A stretch of 64,000 nt of DNA, from NCBI RefSeq assembly GCF_002865645.1, contig NW_020194512.1, positions 4,133,183 through 4,197,182 on the forward strand. The letters are read 5' to 3'. The position numbers were made by a program, and so were the translations under genes. Positions 25,732 to 39,800 of this stretch are shown one piece after another. Numbering within the stretch: position 1 is the first letter of the stretch; each line of letters begins with the position of its first letter. The notes beneath the pieces were generated by a model that saw only the letters and a program-made list of their open reading frames with translations, was not told where the DNA came from and searched no databases. Origin of the DNA: Hyaloscypha bicolor E. Lineage: Eukaryota; Ascomycota; Leotiomycetes; Helotiales; Hyaloscyphaceae.

Positions 25732-26214
25732 CTAATTAGTTTATATATATAGATTAGAGAAGATTTTAGATTAGTCCTAAAAGTATTTGGTTATCTAAGA
25801 CAAATCTAGTTTATTTTATATTAAAGAGGGGAACTATTTATTACCTTTATAAAAGTATTTAGTAGCCTATAGAGAAAATATCTAGCTCTTACTAATTAGT
25901 AAGTAGTTAGCTATTTGACTATTTATCTATTTAACTTCTATTATTCTTTAAAACTAACTTCTTTTAGCCCTAAAATTACTTTCTTGGAAACTATCTTTTC
26001 TACTTATATAATACCTATATTTATAGAACCCTTTCTCCGAAATATATATCCTATATATATTCTTAAAGCTCTTTAACTACTATTCTGATTTTATTATTAA
26101 ATTGAGTTTTTTAAACTTTAGATCCTTTCGGAATTATAATATTTCACTTCCTAAATTTCTTATTATAAATAAAATATTTAAGGGCAAAATATTTATTTTA
26201 ATACTTTTAATATT

Positions 26215-26465
26215 TCTAGATATCTGGGATATCTAGTATCTGAATTAGATATCTAGTATCTTAATAACCAGGTATCTGGTATCTTAATAACTAGATATCT
26301 AGTATCTGAATTAGATATCTAGTATCTTAATAACCAGGTATCTGGTATCTTAATAACTAGATATCTAGTATCTTAATTAGATATTTAAACTAGATATCTG
26401 GTATCTAAATTAGGTATCTAAATTAGGTATCTAAATTAGATATCTGAATATCTAAATATCTTTAC
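26215..26465. repeat. Minisatellite in Copia-B leader
   Basis: A tandem array based on TAGATATCTAGTATCTTAAT-like units. A higher-order unit of 65 bp is repeated almost exactly (starts at 26229 and 26294), then the array degenerates into GGTATCTAAATTA units. It sits between the 5' LTR and gag, as in Copia-A. The short-period copia relatives H and F have other repeats in their leaders. Confidence 0.85.
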
Positions 26466-26559
26466 TATTAAACTCTTTCTATAAATCTATTATAACTTAC
26501 TTTACTTTTAAATTCTTCCTATAATAAACTATATATATATTAGAGAGAACCTAAACTCG

Positions 26560-28657
26560 GTTTAGTATAAATACTAATAAGGAAAAGAAGCTAATTAAGA
26601 AATAAGAAAATCGTATTAATCTAGTAATTATAATAAAGGCTAAACTTTAGAAATATATAATTACTAAGATATATTAGTATATTTTATATAAAAAGAGTAA
26701 TAATAATTTATGGGATTTATTCTAGAATAATTTTAAAAACTTTAATACTATAGTATATAATCTAATTAATTATATACTTATATAAAATCTTTAACCCTAA
26801 TTTTAATATAGTAATATTTATATTAAATAGAATTATAGAAACCTTACTATTATATAATTTTTTATTAACCTTATCTGAAAGAAAATAAAAAATATATAAA
26901 ATAAAGCTGATATTATTAATAATAATCTAATTAGAATAGATCTTTTCTAGGGACTTATTATATTAGTTTATTTTATTTTAGATAAAACTAGATATAAGGA
27001 AACCAGATAATTTTAATTAAGAAATTAAGCTATCTATTTATTTTTTCTAAATTAAAGCTATTTATTACTTTTATCTTTACTATTACTAGTATTACTACTA
27101 AACCCGAACTATTATTAATTAATATCTACTATTTCTACTAGGAAGTTTATTAGAGAAGTAGTAAAGATATACTCCGAAATATAGAAGTATAATAAAACTA
27201 ATAATAGTTTTAATTATAAATTTATTATCTTTCTTAATATTTACTAATATATAGAGCTTCCAGAAAAGATACTAGTAAGAGCTTTTCTTACTATATTAAA
27301 GGAACTAGTATAAGACTACTTCTATAATAACTAGCTCTCGAGCTATATATATAAAGAGGCCTATATAAATATTTATAGCTTTTTTAAAGGCCCCGGTTTT
27401 TATTATTAAAATTTAGATAAATAGAATACTACTATTTTAGTAACTATAATAGTAAAGAACCCTAAAAAGATAATATTTAAGCTTGTTTAAATACTAATTA
27501 ATAATCTATATAAATTATAGTATAGCTTTACTCTTACTTTATAAAGTATTAAATTCCTATATAATAAGATTATTACTTTCTATTAAGGCTTACTAGTATA
27601 CTAATATATAGTTTCGGATTCTCCTAATAATCTCGGTTAGCTTATTAATAAGCTCTAATTATCTATTACTACTTATAAGAAGAAATAATAAATTAATATC
27701 CAGATTTTCTTTACTAATTAGTAATATTATTCTTAAAACCTTCTAAACTACTATCTGTCCGGAAATTATTAATATAGATCTAGCTATAATTTCGGAATCT
27801 GTAATAACTACTTTAAGCCCTATAATTATAATAATTATACTCTAAAGTTGTGTTTTATATATAAAAGACCTGAATACTACTTATAAAAGCATATATTAGA
27901 GAAATAAGAGGCTAAGAAGGCTTAATTTAAGAATAGAAATATTTACTAATTTAGATTCTAAAATACCTATAACTTTAATAAATACTTTAGTAATATTTAT
28001 ATATAGTATATTACTGAATTTAAAAAAGAAGAAAATAATAAGAATAGTAAAAATAAACTAGTAAGTAATGCTTTTAAAGCCTTACTAGTAGAAATAGATA
28101 AAGGAAAGAAATATTATTCTAATTTCTACTTTATTTCTATTAAGAGCTTTCTAGCCGCTTCTATAGCTTCTGCTTCTACTATTTCTATAACTAATATTTT
28201 TATAAATAATCTTATTTTTCTTTTCTTTATATACTAGATAATAGGTAAAAACCATCTTTTAGAATCTACTAAATAAATAAAGAATATTTAGATATTTATA
28301 ATTAATAGTATATTAAAATATAATATTTACTACTTTTATAAAATTATAATTAATATTAGAGCCTTTAGATTCTTAACTACTAGTTCTAACTAATTCCAAG
28401 TTTTATAGTAAACTAATAATAGTATTTAACTTAATAAAACTACTAAAAGTCAAGTTAATATCTAGTTTAGTATTAGATCTATATTCTCTATTAGATCTAT
28501 AATAGTAAGAATACTAATTAGGCAAGTATAATTCTATATTATATTTATAAAGACTCTATTTCTATTTAGCTTAGCTAATATAAATAAGCTAGAAGTCTAT
28601 TTTAATAATCTTACTAATTATTTTATTACTTTTACTAAATACTTTATACTTATAATA
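26560..28657 (+). pseudogene. Copia-B gag and protease remnant
   Basis: Near 26710 a NNNLWDLFQNNFKNF-like block matches the first Gag block of Copia-H and Copia-F. At about 27847-27910 the sequence reads KLCFIYKRPEYY, the copia KxCFxC knuckle with one cysteine turned to tyrosine. At about 28380-28620 blocks like NIRAFRFLTTS, FQVL and NNLTNYF fit the copia aspartic protease, with the D-x-GAS catalytic motif destroyed. MITE-1 splits the protein just after this block. Confidence 0.78.
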
Positions 28658-29268
28658 ATAGTCGGTTCGTCCTCCTTTGCTCGCTTTGCTCCCAGTCGGG
28701 GAAAGCAAGTGTCCCGCGAAAGCAAGTGTCCCGTTGAGATTTTTGTATGGGAAACCCTACCAAAATTGAAAAAAATCACTGGAAGCATCGCAAAACAGGC
28801 TTAAAATTATTAATTATAACCACGCTACCCATTTATTCTTTATTCTAACGTAATGAAAATGTTTATCTATATATATTCTTTTATCTTAATAATTATAAGG
28901 TTATATATTATAAAGGTAATAAAGCTATTTCTGCTTTTTATTAGTTTTTGCGACAAAAAAGTAGTTGAAAAGTAGCGAATTTCATTGCAATAGGCTTAAA
29001 ATTATTAATTATAATTACACTACCTCTTTAAACTTTATTCTAACATAATATAACTATTTATCTATATATATTCTTTTATCTTAATAATTGTAAGGCCGTA
29101 TATTGTCAAGTTAGTAGAGCTATTCTTGTTTTTAATAGTGTATTTGACCGAAAAGTGGTTATTTTGGTGGGGTTCCCATACAAAAATCTCAACGGAATAC
29201 TTGCTTTCGCGGGACACTTGCTTTCCCCGACTGGGAGCGAAGCGAGCAAAGGAGGACGAACCGACTAT
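28658..29268. mobile_element. MITE-1: 611-bp TIR element with TA target duplication
   Basis: Ends ATAGTCGGTTCG and CGAACCGACTAT are inverted, and the inverted match continues for about 100 bp with few differences. TA at 28656-28657 and 29269-29270 flanks it. Copia-A (near 18080) and Copia-F (near 59680) keep the same site without the insert, which fixes the borders. Inside are two direct units starting about 28799 and 28990 (AGGCTTAAAATTATTAATTA in both), about 190 bp apart. It has no coding capacity; the open frame at 29155 just runs through the right TIR. TA duplication is typical of Tc1/mariner-type mobilisation, so it is probably a non-autonomous relative. GC-rich, CpA-containing ends are intact, so it looks younger than the RIP of Copia-B. 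Confidence 0.92.
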
Positions 29269-29270
29269 TA

Positions 29271-32100
29271 TAATGTTTTAAATACTTTTTCTTACTTTAG
29301 AATACTACTTTATAAAGCTTTATTTCCGAATTCTTTATTTATAACTTCTACTTTCTTATAAAGGTCAAATTATAATATTTATACTACTGTTTTAGTTATT
29401 TATCTATTAGTAAGCTCTAAAATATACTAGAATAAGCAGGCTATAATATTAATATAAAAGCTTTTAAGTACTTTATAAAGTATTATAAGTAATACCAGAA
29501 ATTCGAATAATTACCGGAATAATTCAAGTTTAATCTAAGAAATAATATTAGTTTTAACTATTCTATTATTATTAATATTTTCTATATTTCTAGTAAGCTT
29601 ATACTTTATATTATTAATAAAGGCACTTAATATTAAGCCGGCTAATAGCTTTAAAATATTAGTATATTATATACTTGGGATACCTTAAAGTAGTATTAGA
29701 TTAATACCTATTTAGGCTCTTTTAATTAGATTATAATAGATACTAGAAAGCAGTTTACTAGTAAGGAATTCGCTTAGCTTGCAAATACTATAGAAACTAA
29801 GGTTAAAATTATTTCTATAGAAGCTTATAATTCCGTCGGAATTATAAAATACTACTATAGTCCGATTTAATATATTTATCTTATTATTATAGCCGAAATT
29901 AATAAAATTAATAAGAATATTATATTCTAAATAGCTTTTAAGGCTATTAATAATTCTGCTAGACCTAATAGTATTATTCTAATTCTTTTAGTTTATAGTA
30001 CTTTACTTTAAATAACTAAATATAATATCTTATTACTAATTATATTATAGTAATTAGTAATACTTAAGAAAATAATAGTAGAAATTCAGAAGCTTTAAGC
30101 TAGATACCAGATTCTAAATACCCTAAATATCCAAAATAGTTCTAGTACTACTAATATTTATGAACTTTCCTTAAATTCGGATATTCTTATATAATATAAA
30201 GGAAATACCGGTTAATCTAGTAATTAGAATAGGCTATATAAGCTAGTAGCTATTAACGGAAAGAACTATATACTAGCTCTACTATATAGTAATACTACCT
30301 TTTATTTTACTTTTATAAAGCCCTTTTATATAGAGAATATTAAAGTTATTACTAATAGCTCTAACCCTAAATCTATTTCCGAACTTTATAATAAGGCTAA
30401 AGATAATATAGATATAATTTCTTTTACTATTCCCGCTATTTTACTAAAGTATAATAGAGAATACTTTTATAAGAACCCGGATTTTATAGTATTTCTATAA
30501 GATAATAACCTATATAAGAACTTCTACTAAGTTAAAGTTACTAGCTTTCTAGAAAAGAATATATTTGAGATTACTTCTAAATCTCAGGTATTAAAAGAGA
30601 TATATATCTTTAATTTCCGATTTATTAATGAGATTAAGAATAAGGGTATAAAGAAAGAGTTTAAGAAGTTAAAACTAGTTATTTAGGTTTATAATAATAA
30701 TAAGAAATATATAGTATTAATATAATTACTTACTATTTAATATGTTAGCTAGAGAATTATTTTTAGTCTTATTATTATAATAATAAATACTATAGAATTA
30801 TATTTATATAATATTTTATAAGCTTATATCTAATTAATAACCTTATTTAATTATAATTTTTATATTAATCTATTTTATAAGCTTACTAAAGAGCTAAATC
30901 TAAAGAATAATTCTATTCTAAAAGTTATAAAACTATTATATAATATACTAGAAGCTAGAAACTACTAGTTTAAAACTTACCATTTCTATTATATTAATAA
31001 GCTTTCTATAAAATAATTAACTTATAACCCTTATCTTTTCTATAATAAGTAATTTTTCGGAATTATTAGCCTTTAAACTAATAATATTCTATTTATTAGA
31101 ACTAATAATTTTATAAAAATAGAGTAACTAAAGTTCTAAGAAACTAAGTTCTTAATTAAGAAATATAAATGCCTTATTATTAACTATAATCTCAAGTTTA
31201 ATAAAGGTATTATTTATATAAATATTACTAAAATTACTCTTATATAAAAATACTAATATAAAAATCTCCGAACTATTTCTATAAAAAATACTACTATTAT
31301 AAGTAATAGGGGTACTATTTATTAAGATCTCTTTATTAAGAACTAATATATTACCTAATATATTAGAGAAATATATATTATATTAGTTTATTAACTAAAA
31401 GCTTTATATAACCTATTAATTACTACTTAAGCTATTAAACTCTCGAAAACTAATATAAAGGTACTTAATAAGTATATTTAATAGTAAATTAAGAATATTA
31501 CTAGAGAACTAAAATTTATAAAGCTAGTAAAGAAATTCTTATATTTAATTATTTTTACGAATACTTTATTTATAAATAATAGAGATCTCTTTTCCTAAAT
31601 CAGATATATTCTAGTTCTAGTAAATAGAACTAGATATACTAATATTATTTACTAGTTTTCTATTAAGTATAAGAAAGTTACTAGAAGTATTCTAGCTTTG
31701 GAACTCTATAGTATAGCTTATGGCTTTAATATAAGTACTTTAGTTAAATCTATAATTAATAAAGTATTAGAGATAGAACTACTACTAGTAATTTATATAG
31801 ATTCGAAATTATTATATAAATGCCTTATTAAATTAGGAACTACTCGAGAAAAGTATTTAATAATTAATATAATATGCCTTTACTAGATATATAAATAATA
31901 AGAGATTATAGAAGTTAAATAGATTAAGGAAGAATCGAATTCTGCTAATTCTATAACGAAATTAAAGCTAATAAATACTTTTAAGTATCTAATTAATATA
32001 AATATTATATAATTAGATATAGAGGAATAGATTAAGTATAAATAGAATAAGAAATAAATATATAAGATAGAAAGATATTATAAGAGGGGAAGTTATATAT
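29271..32100 (+). pseudogene. Copia-B integrase, reverse transcriptase and RNase H remnant
   Basis: Integrase blocks lie at about 29330-30100 (YNSVGIIKYYYS-like, the region that carries the catalytic Glu). A VIV-type RVT_2 reverse transcriptase follows at about 30520-31300 (FRFINEIKNK, LYLYNIL, LLYNILEARNY). RNase H is the best kept part at 31680-31960: ELYSIAYGF, VIYIDSKLLYKCL, LGTTREK, then a SADSITKSK-like end. This order (integrase before RT) defines Ty1/copia. Stops are of RIP type. The 62-codon open stretch at 31698-31886 is only a lucky gap between stops. Confidence 0.85.
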
Positions 32101-32128
32101 AAAAGGCTATAGCTTTTAGTATATAACT
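32091..32128. repeat. 38-bp palindrome in Copia-B 3' end
   Basis: AGTTATATATAAAAGGC, centre TATAG, then a near-inverse arm. Same position as in Copia-A, so it was in their common ancestor. Confidence 0.7.
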
Positions 32129-32250
32129 AAAACCTTAAAAGTAATATAGATATATAGAATATTTAGGAAATCTAGTACTAGGCCGGATTAGGGAATTTAT
32201 ATATAATTAGAGAAAAGTACTATTTTTTGCGTTTTTTAGAGAAGTTCTAG

Positions 32251-32546
32251 TATTAGTATAGCGATTTCTTTAGGAGTTATATATATAGTTACGGGACTCG
32301 GAATATAGGATATAGATAATAGAATATAGGTAATAGGATATAAGATATAAGATATAGTTATATAACCTTATATCTTATAAATAACTTAACTAGTAAACTA
32401 GATCTCTTTAGGCTTAATAGATTTAGAGATTATATATTAATACTATAATACTATAATTCTTACTTCTAAATAATAACTTTACTAACTAATATAACTAGTA
32501 TTTCTATACTTATATAATAGTATTATATATTACTAGTAAACTAATA
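32251..32546 (+). repeat. Copia-B 3' LTR
   Basis: 296 bp, starting TATTAGTATAGCG and ending GTAAACTAATA, then GTAAT. The 3' internal end before it (GCGTTTTTTAGAGAAG) matches the one before the Copia-H right LTR. Confidence 0.92.
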
Positions 32547-32551
32547 GTAAT

Positions 32552-35500
32552 AATAGAAAAATAAAAAAAAAATATAATAGTAATATAAATATAATAGTAA
32601 TAATATTTAAAGTATTAAAATATAAAAGAAAATAATAAAAGATTTATAATATAAATATATTTTAATTCTTTATTTATTAGAAATATTTCTATTAACTTAA
32701 AAAGAATATAAAAGAAAAGAAATAATATAGGAAATATATAAAAGATAAGATATATAAATATATTAAAAATATTATAAAAATATAAAATAAATATTAATAG
32801 AAAAGAAGTTAGAATAATAAAATTAAAAAATAATTTAAAATAAGATATTACTTTTTCTAAAACTAATTATAATTATTTAATATTTATTAAAATCGATTTT
32901 ATATAATAGAAAATTATTTAGTTAATTAGAATTTTAAAATAGTATCTATATTAAAAAAAGTAATATTAAAAGATTTTAAGGCTATAGAAAAAAGAACTAT
33001 AAGATAATATAAATAGAATTTATATTATTATTATTAAATTTAAAATAATTAATATAGAAATTAATATAATATATAGAAAAATTAGATATTTCGAATTAAT
33101 ATTAAAAATATAGGAATTAAAAGTATTTTTTTAATTATTTAAATAATATTTAATAATAAAAAACAGATTAATAATAAGAATTAATAAACTATATTAGCTT
33201 TTTAGAAAAATAATAGATTTTTAATAAAGAAATAGTATTATAATTAAGAAATAAGTTTATATAAAAGAAATTTCTTTAATATAAAAATAAAAATATATAA
33301 TATATTAATTAAATCTTAATATATACTTTTAAAATAGTTATAATTATATTTAAAAAAAAGTAGATTTTCTAATATAAAATAGGCTTTAAATAGGCAGATC
33401 TAGTTTATTTAATATTTAAGAGATTTTTAGAATTATATATTATTAAATATCTTTTAAAATAATTATTAAATTTAATAAGATTTCTTTTTTTTATAAAGCT
33501 TCTAATTAGCTATTCTATTTATATATAATTTTTAATTAGGAAATTTATTTAAGTATTATAAATAAACTTATAATAATAATTTAAATTAAGTTCGAGATTT
33601 ATAAGTATTATAATTGAGTTTTAGACTAATATAAGTTATAAGAATAGCTAGTAGAAAAATAAATAGAATTCCCAAAAAACTTTTAATTTAGTATTTTTTT
33701 TTTTTTTAGAAATATATAAAAGACTCTTTTTTTCTTCTATATATTCTAATTATTTATACTATTAAAATATATTAGAAAAAATAGTATTTCGAAATTAAGA
33801 GTTTATAAAATAACTATTTAATTCCCTATTTATTTTATATTAAAATAAAAGCTTTATTTTTAATTTCTAAGGCTTTAATAATAGAATATTCTATTAAGAA
33901 TACTATTTAATAAAGTATATAATAATAATAATAACTAGATAATAATAAAAAATAAATAATAATAAAACTTATTTAATTTCTAGAATAGTAATTTAATAAT
34001 AATATTTTCTAAAGGCTATAAATAATAATTAGAAAGAGGGAAATAAAAAATATATAAAGAATTAAAATAATAGGCTTCTTTTTAGGTTAAAAAAAGTTCC
34101 TATTATTAAATACTTTCTTTTAGTTCTTTATAAAAAAGATATATTTTGTTTTTTCTAATTCTAGTAATTCTAGAATATATATAATAATATTAGTAGCTTT
34201 TTCGATTTTTTAAATACTATTTTATTTATAGTATTTTATAATTATTTCTTTTTCTAATTCTATATCTATTTTAAAATATATATTTATTATTAATTTTATT
34301 TTTAAAAAAGTATTAGAATCTATTTCTTTTAATAAATTATTTAAATTAATTTTCGGTAGTATTTTCCGAAATATAATACTATTAAGCTCTTTTAGTATAT
34401 AATATTTCTTTAGTTAATTTATATATTTTATTTTATATAGGCTAAGCTAGTAATATAATAGCTTTATATTTTTTAATTTGTTTTAATTTATTAATTTAAT
34501 ATTATATACAAGAATTGAATTCTTTTCGGAAATAGGCTTTAAATAAATCTAATAAATAATATTAAATTACTTTTTTTCTTTTTAATATTTTTAATTTTTT
34601 TTAATTTTGGCTTTTTCAATATTTTTATTTCTTATTTATATTTACTTTATATTTATTTCTAAAAGTATTTCTCTATTATAAACTTTATTTTATTTAAGTA
34701 TTTTCTAGATTAGAAAGTATATTTCTATAAATAATATAGCTTTTCTATTATAGATTATATAAAAGAAAATAAATCCAGTTAGTTTATATATAATAATTCG
34801 GTTAGTAAATAAAATATATAATAGTAAATTTATTTAGAGCTTTTATTTATTTATTATAAGAGTAATAAATACTTAAATAATTAGTTAATATTTTCTTTTA
34901 ATTATACTATTTCTTTTAAAATTATAAGCTGAAATAATAATTTTATTAATTTCTAGCTAATTAAATTTCTAAATTATTACTTTTTTAAATTCCGATTTAT
35001 TATTTATTTTAAGCTATTTAAATAAATTATATCTATAAACGATTTCTTTCTAAATAAACTTAGTAATTTTCTTATTAGTTAAATTCTTTAAAGATCTGGC
35101 TTTAATATATTCTAAGAAATTATTTCTAATAATAACTAATAAGTTGTATTTCTTATAATTTAGTAGTTTAATTATATTGATTTCAAGATAATAGAAAAGG
35201 GATATAGCTTTTATTAGATATAGAGCTTTTTCTTATTTTCTTTTACTTTTATACTAATAGATTTTATAGATATTAATATATTTTTATATATAATTATAAT
35301 AACTTTTCTAATAATAATAATTAGCTATTAAATAAAAAATATTCTTTTTTCCGATATATCTAATTTTATTATATAACTCTTTAATAATAATCTTCTTTTA
35401 CTTTTAATTATTAATAATAAGCCGAAATAGATATATTTTAAATATAACTTTCTATAATAATTAATTCCTTATATTATAATTTAAAGCTTTTTTATTTAAT

Positions 35501-36104
35501 TTATAAAACTTGGCTTTTAATATTTCTTCTAGTCTAAAAAGTATTATAAAATATTATATAATATTCTGGTATTATTTGAAATAGCTATTATTTAAAGAAT
35601 CTAATAAAATAATTGAATTATTAAATAAAATATAGAAATTAGTATTATTATTTATTATTTTACTAGAAATTATATATAAAAGACTATTACTTTTATTATA
35701 TAATTTTTGAATATTATTATTTTTTAATATTATTAATTTATTTCTAGATATAATAAGGCTTTAATTATTAATTTCTAATAACTAGATATTATTATTTAAA
35801 TATCTAATAAAAATCTTAGAAATCTAATTTCTTAAAATAATATTATATAACTAAATAGAAACTATTTCCTTTAATTAAACTTTCTATTTAATAAATATTA
35901 TTCTAATAGTATTAAATTCTATTACTAATTATTTATTAATATTTTTAATATTTTTAGTATTATCTTTTTATTATAAGTATTTAAATAACTTATTAGCTAT
36001 AATATATTTAATTCTCTTAATATACTTGATTTTAAAATCGAATAGTTAAATTTATATTAGCTAATAAATAATTAGAGCTCTAGAAAGATTTATAGCTACT
36101 TTAT
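32552..36104. repeat. Repeat E, mutated segment between Copia-B and TRgag-C
   Basis: Very AT-rich, with a T run at about 33698. I recognise no protein in either strand. It is contiguous with 25435 on one side and, after removal of TRgag-C, with 49040 on the other (shared TTAGC). A mutated member of the 38-bp palindrome family lies at 35668-35705. Confidence 0.55.
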
Positions 36105-36109
36105 TTAGC

Positions 36110-36221
36110 TATTATAGTAAATACAGGTATATATAATATAATATTAATAATAGAGAGCTAAAGGCTCGGATATACTCGGTAAACTAAGTAAATATAAGTT
36201 ACGTGAGACTAATATATAATA
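36110..36221 (-). repeat. TRgag-C 3' LTR
   Basis: 112 bp, starting TATTATAGTAAATACAGG. Against its partner I count about 13 differences, all transitions and no gaps. Preceded by TTAGC. Confidence 0.9.
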
Positions 36222-36586
36222 TATATTTCCTAAAAAAGAAGCTACTATATAGTTCTCTATACTTTACTCTTATATATAGATTAACTTTTCGAAAAGACTA
36301 AAAAATCAAATGAATTCTAATTAAAAGGCCTAAAAACAATATAATTTCACCTATTCTAGCTAAAAGCACTATAATAATACCCTATTCTATTATTTTTTCT
36401 AATTAGATAATTCTACTAGGTTACTTTTATACTAAAGATAGGCCCATTTACCTTCTCTAGTAAGATATATCCTATTCCCCGTAATACTAGCTATATGTGC
36501 CTTATTTGATTCGATTTGCTTTAGTACGGAAGTATATAGTTAATTAATATAAGAACTAGAAGGCTTTGGATTTAATAAGAAGGTAA

Positions 36587-36886
36587 TATAATAGGGTTTT
36601 TTCTCTCTTATTCCGTAACTACTATTATATATCCTGCTTCCCAGGCATACTAGTACTAGTTTAAGGAATTATATAAGACCTCTATCTATATATATAGTTA
36701 GCCTTCCTGATATATTAACTTTCGGAGCCCCTTATTTTTAACTATTTATATTATTTTATTACTAGTACTAAAAGTCTTAAGATTATTACTTCTATTTATT
36801 TAGCTTTCTATTCTCTTTACCTTTACCTATATATTTAATGCCTATATATAGTCCGAAATCCATATAATAATTAGATTTCTATTATA
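36587..36886 (+). repeat. Gypsy-D 5' LTR
   Basis: 300 bp, TATAATAGGG to CTATTATA. It is more mutated than its partner at 46938 (for example CGTAACTACTATTA against CGTAACTACCGTTA). Confidence 0.9.
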
Positions 36887-39800
36887 TTAGTAATTTAGAA
36901 AAGATCCAAATTATAATAGTTAGTATTTTTAGATTATATAAATATTCTTTAGACCCTAAAAATATAGTTAGTCTTAATTATATTTATATATTTTAGCTTT
37001 AATTATATAAGTTTTCCAAAGTTAAAATACTAGCTAGTTAGCTATTAATTCTATTTATTTATAATTATAGAAGTATATTTCTTTATATTAATTTTATAAA
37101 TAAAGTAGCTTATAAAACTATTTCCTTTATTATATTTTTTAATTACTAACCTTTTTATTATACTTATTTATAATATATATATAATTATTAGGAAATACGG
37201 AGATTTCTTTATACTAGCCTATTTTACTAGGAAATTAGTAATCTATTCTAAAGAAGTCAGTATAAAGTTAGCCTATATTAAGGTTATAGCTTCGGGAATC
37301 TATAGTAGAAAACCTTATATTTAGTAACTCTCTATATAAATAGCCAGGTAATCTATACCTGGTATATTTCATATAGAAAGCTCCTTTACTAAGGCTTTAG
37401 AACTAGTTCTTAGAATTAAGGCAGTTATTTATATATTATAACCTTTCTAGGAAATTAAGTAATTATTATAAAATCAGAACTTACTATTTCCTTTTATAAT
37501 ATTATTAACTTTAATTACTTAAGCTATCGAGATTACCTTACTTCTAATTATAGAACTATATTTATTACTATTATTACTTACTTTCCTTATTACCCGAGTT
37601 CTTACCTATAGTTTAGACTTTATTATAACTAATTCCTCTAGCTTAGTTCCTAATACTAAAATAAATATTATTACTTACTTCCGGAATAATAGTAACCCGG
37701 CCTTACTTATAGTACTAGTAGACCTCTCTATTAATAAAACTCAGACTATATATCTTATATAGATAATACTATTTACTATTATTCCTGAAATGCCTTATTT
37801 TTAAGAGTCTAATATTACTGAATTCCTGAACTAATATAAAAGCTAGTACTAAGACTATTATATTATTAGTTTAGCTATAGTTTCCTGCCTTTCCTAGTAT
37901 TATTATATAATTATTATATAGTATATTTATATAATACCGGAATAAGTTTCAAATAATTAGATAGTTCTTAGAATTATCTTATATTAGAAATATTAAGAGA
38001 AAAATATTTACTAAATAATAAGAATCCGAGGGTTTATAGAGGCTTTAAAAAAGAAAGACTATATTAATAAAGTTAATTTATAAAAGTTCTATTAATAATA
38101 TATCTCTTTTTCTTAATATCTAATAAATAATTAATTACTTAAAGGCTATATCCAAGTATTTTAGTTTCTTAAAGAGATTTCTTTATTTCTTTATAAAAAG
38201 ATTATTCGGAAATATAATATAGAGCTTAGTATCTTATATATAATAAATTTTAAGGCTTTTGCCTTAATAGCTATAAAATATTATAAGTTAGATTAAGCTA
38301 ATAAGGAAATAACCTATTACTAAGACTATTCTCACTTATATAATATTCTTATTAATAGCCTCTAAGCTCAAATAACTATAGAAATAGATCTTATCTACCT
38401 TATTTCTATTTATATAAAGCCAGACTATTACTAGCTATTTATTAGTATATAGCCTATAAGTACTAAAGTTCTAGTATTAGATATAGCTAGATTTACTTAA
38501 GCTATATAAGTATTAATACTATCTCTTAGTAATATTTAGGAATTCTTTCTAAATAGTAATATACCTAATTTAGATATATAAATAATATCTGCCGGATCTG
38601 CCTCTCTAAATATAGCTTAACTTCCTTAGTTTTACCTGCCTATTTCCTAGTAAGAACTATTAAGATCTACTAAAGCTAGTATCGGATATTATTTCTTATA
38701 TTTCTCTTTTTTTTACTAATTTATCTAATATCCGGAAATACTAGCCCTTTATATAGTAGAAATTATATATTTTAATTAAGTAAATCAGATCTATACTAGC
38801 CCTATAGGTTCGGGAAATATAATATTTCAATTTACTTCCGGAATTAATAAAGTATAATAACTCAAGCTATATTCTTAGTATATAAATTAGAATATCTATT
38901 CTGGCCCGAAAACTAAAGTTTCTTCTTTCTTTTTAGTTATAGAAAAGTATAACCTATATATAAATTCCGATAATAAAATAAGAGATTTTATTTAGACTAA
39001 TAATAAAAATAAATAGGTTATAGTTAGTATTTCTAGAATAGAGAGAAAGAAAGATAATAAGCTATATAGAGAACTAAAAGATAGTTATAATTAGTACTAG
39101 GTATTAAAGAATTATTAAAAGAAAGAAACCGGTATTACTATAGTATAATATTTTAGAAATAGGAAATAGATATCTATTATAACTATAGCCTATCTTTATA
39201 TATTTAATCTCTCTAAAGGATTTTACTATTAAGCTTATAGCTTTATCTATTACTTTTATTTACCTTTTACCTAATTCTTATCCGAGGATTTAATATCTAA
39301 TAAATAAATTTCGGAAAAAGGCTAAACCAGAACTATTATTAAATAAGATCCTTAATTAGAAAATAGAAGATATTATAACTTAAGAGCTCTTATTAAACTC
39401 TCTAGTTTTTCTAAAGCTAGTTTTCCAGAGCCCTTAATATAACTTATTAGAACCCGGCCCTAATATTATTATTATTTCCTATAATCTAAAGAGAAGTAAA
39501 AAGAACCTATATTATATAGTATTTATATTTAAGCTTAGTATATATCTTAATAAAAAGCTACTTAAGTTAAGACTATAATTAATACTAGTACTAAAATTAA
39601 TATTATAACTTAAGGCCTTATAAATAACTATAGTTTTATAATTACAGGAAATCCTTACTTAATCTTAGTCTCTTATAATAGGGAATATTACTCTTTTAAA
39701 GAACTTTATAAGAATATTTAAGTTAAAATCAGAAATATATTATTATATATCCAGATTTTCCTTATTAAAGAAGCTAATTATTAACTTATTCTTAAATAAT

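Larger units (their letters stand above)
25436..32546 (+). mobile_element. Copia-B: Ty1/copia LTR retrotransposon carrying MITE-1
   Basis: LTRs at 25436-25731 and 32251-32546 are both 296 bp. GTAAT at 25431-25435 and 32547-32551 is the target-site duplication. Read on the plus strand it shows gag with a CFIYK-type zinc knuckle, protease, integrase, RVT_2-type reverse transcriptase and RNase H in copia order. Without the 611-bp MITE-1 and its TA it is about 6.5 kb, close to Copia-A. It lies in opposite orientation to Copia-A, 4.2 kb away, in the same host repeat E. Frames are closed by TAA and TAG throughout. Confidence 0.93.

Noticed and set aside
29155..29361. 68-codon ORF in Copia-B
   Set aside because: It begins inside the right TIR of MITE-1 and runs into mutated integrase; not a gene.
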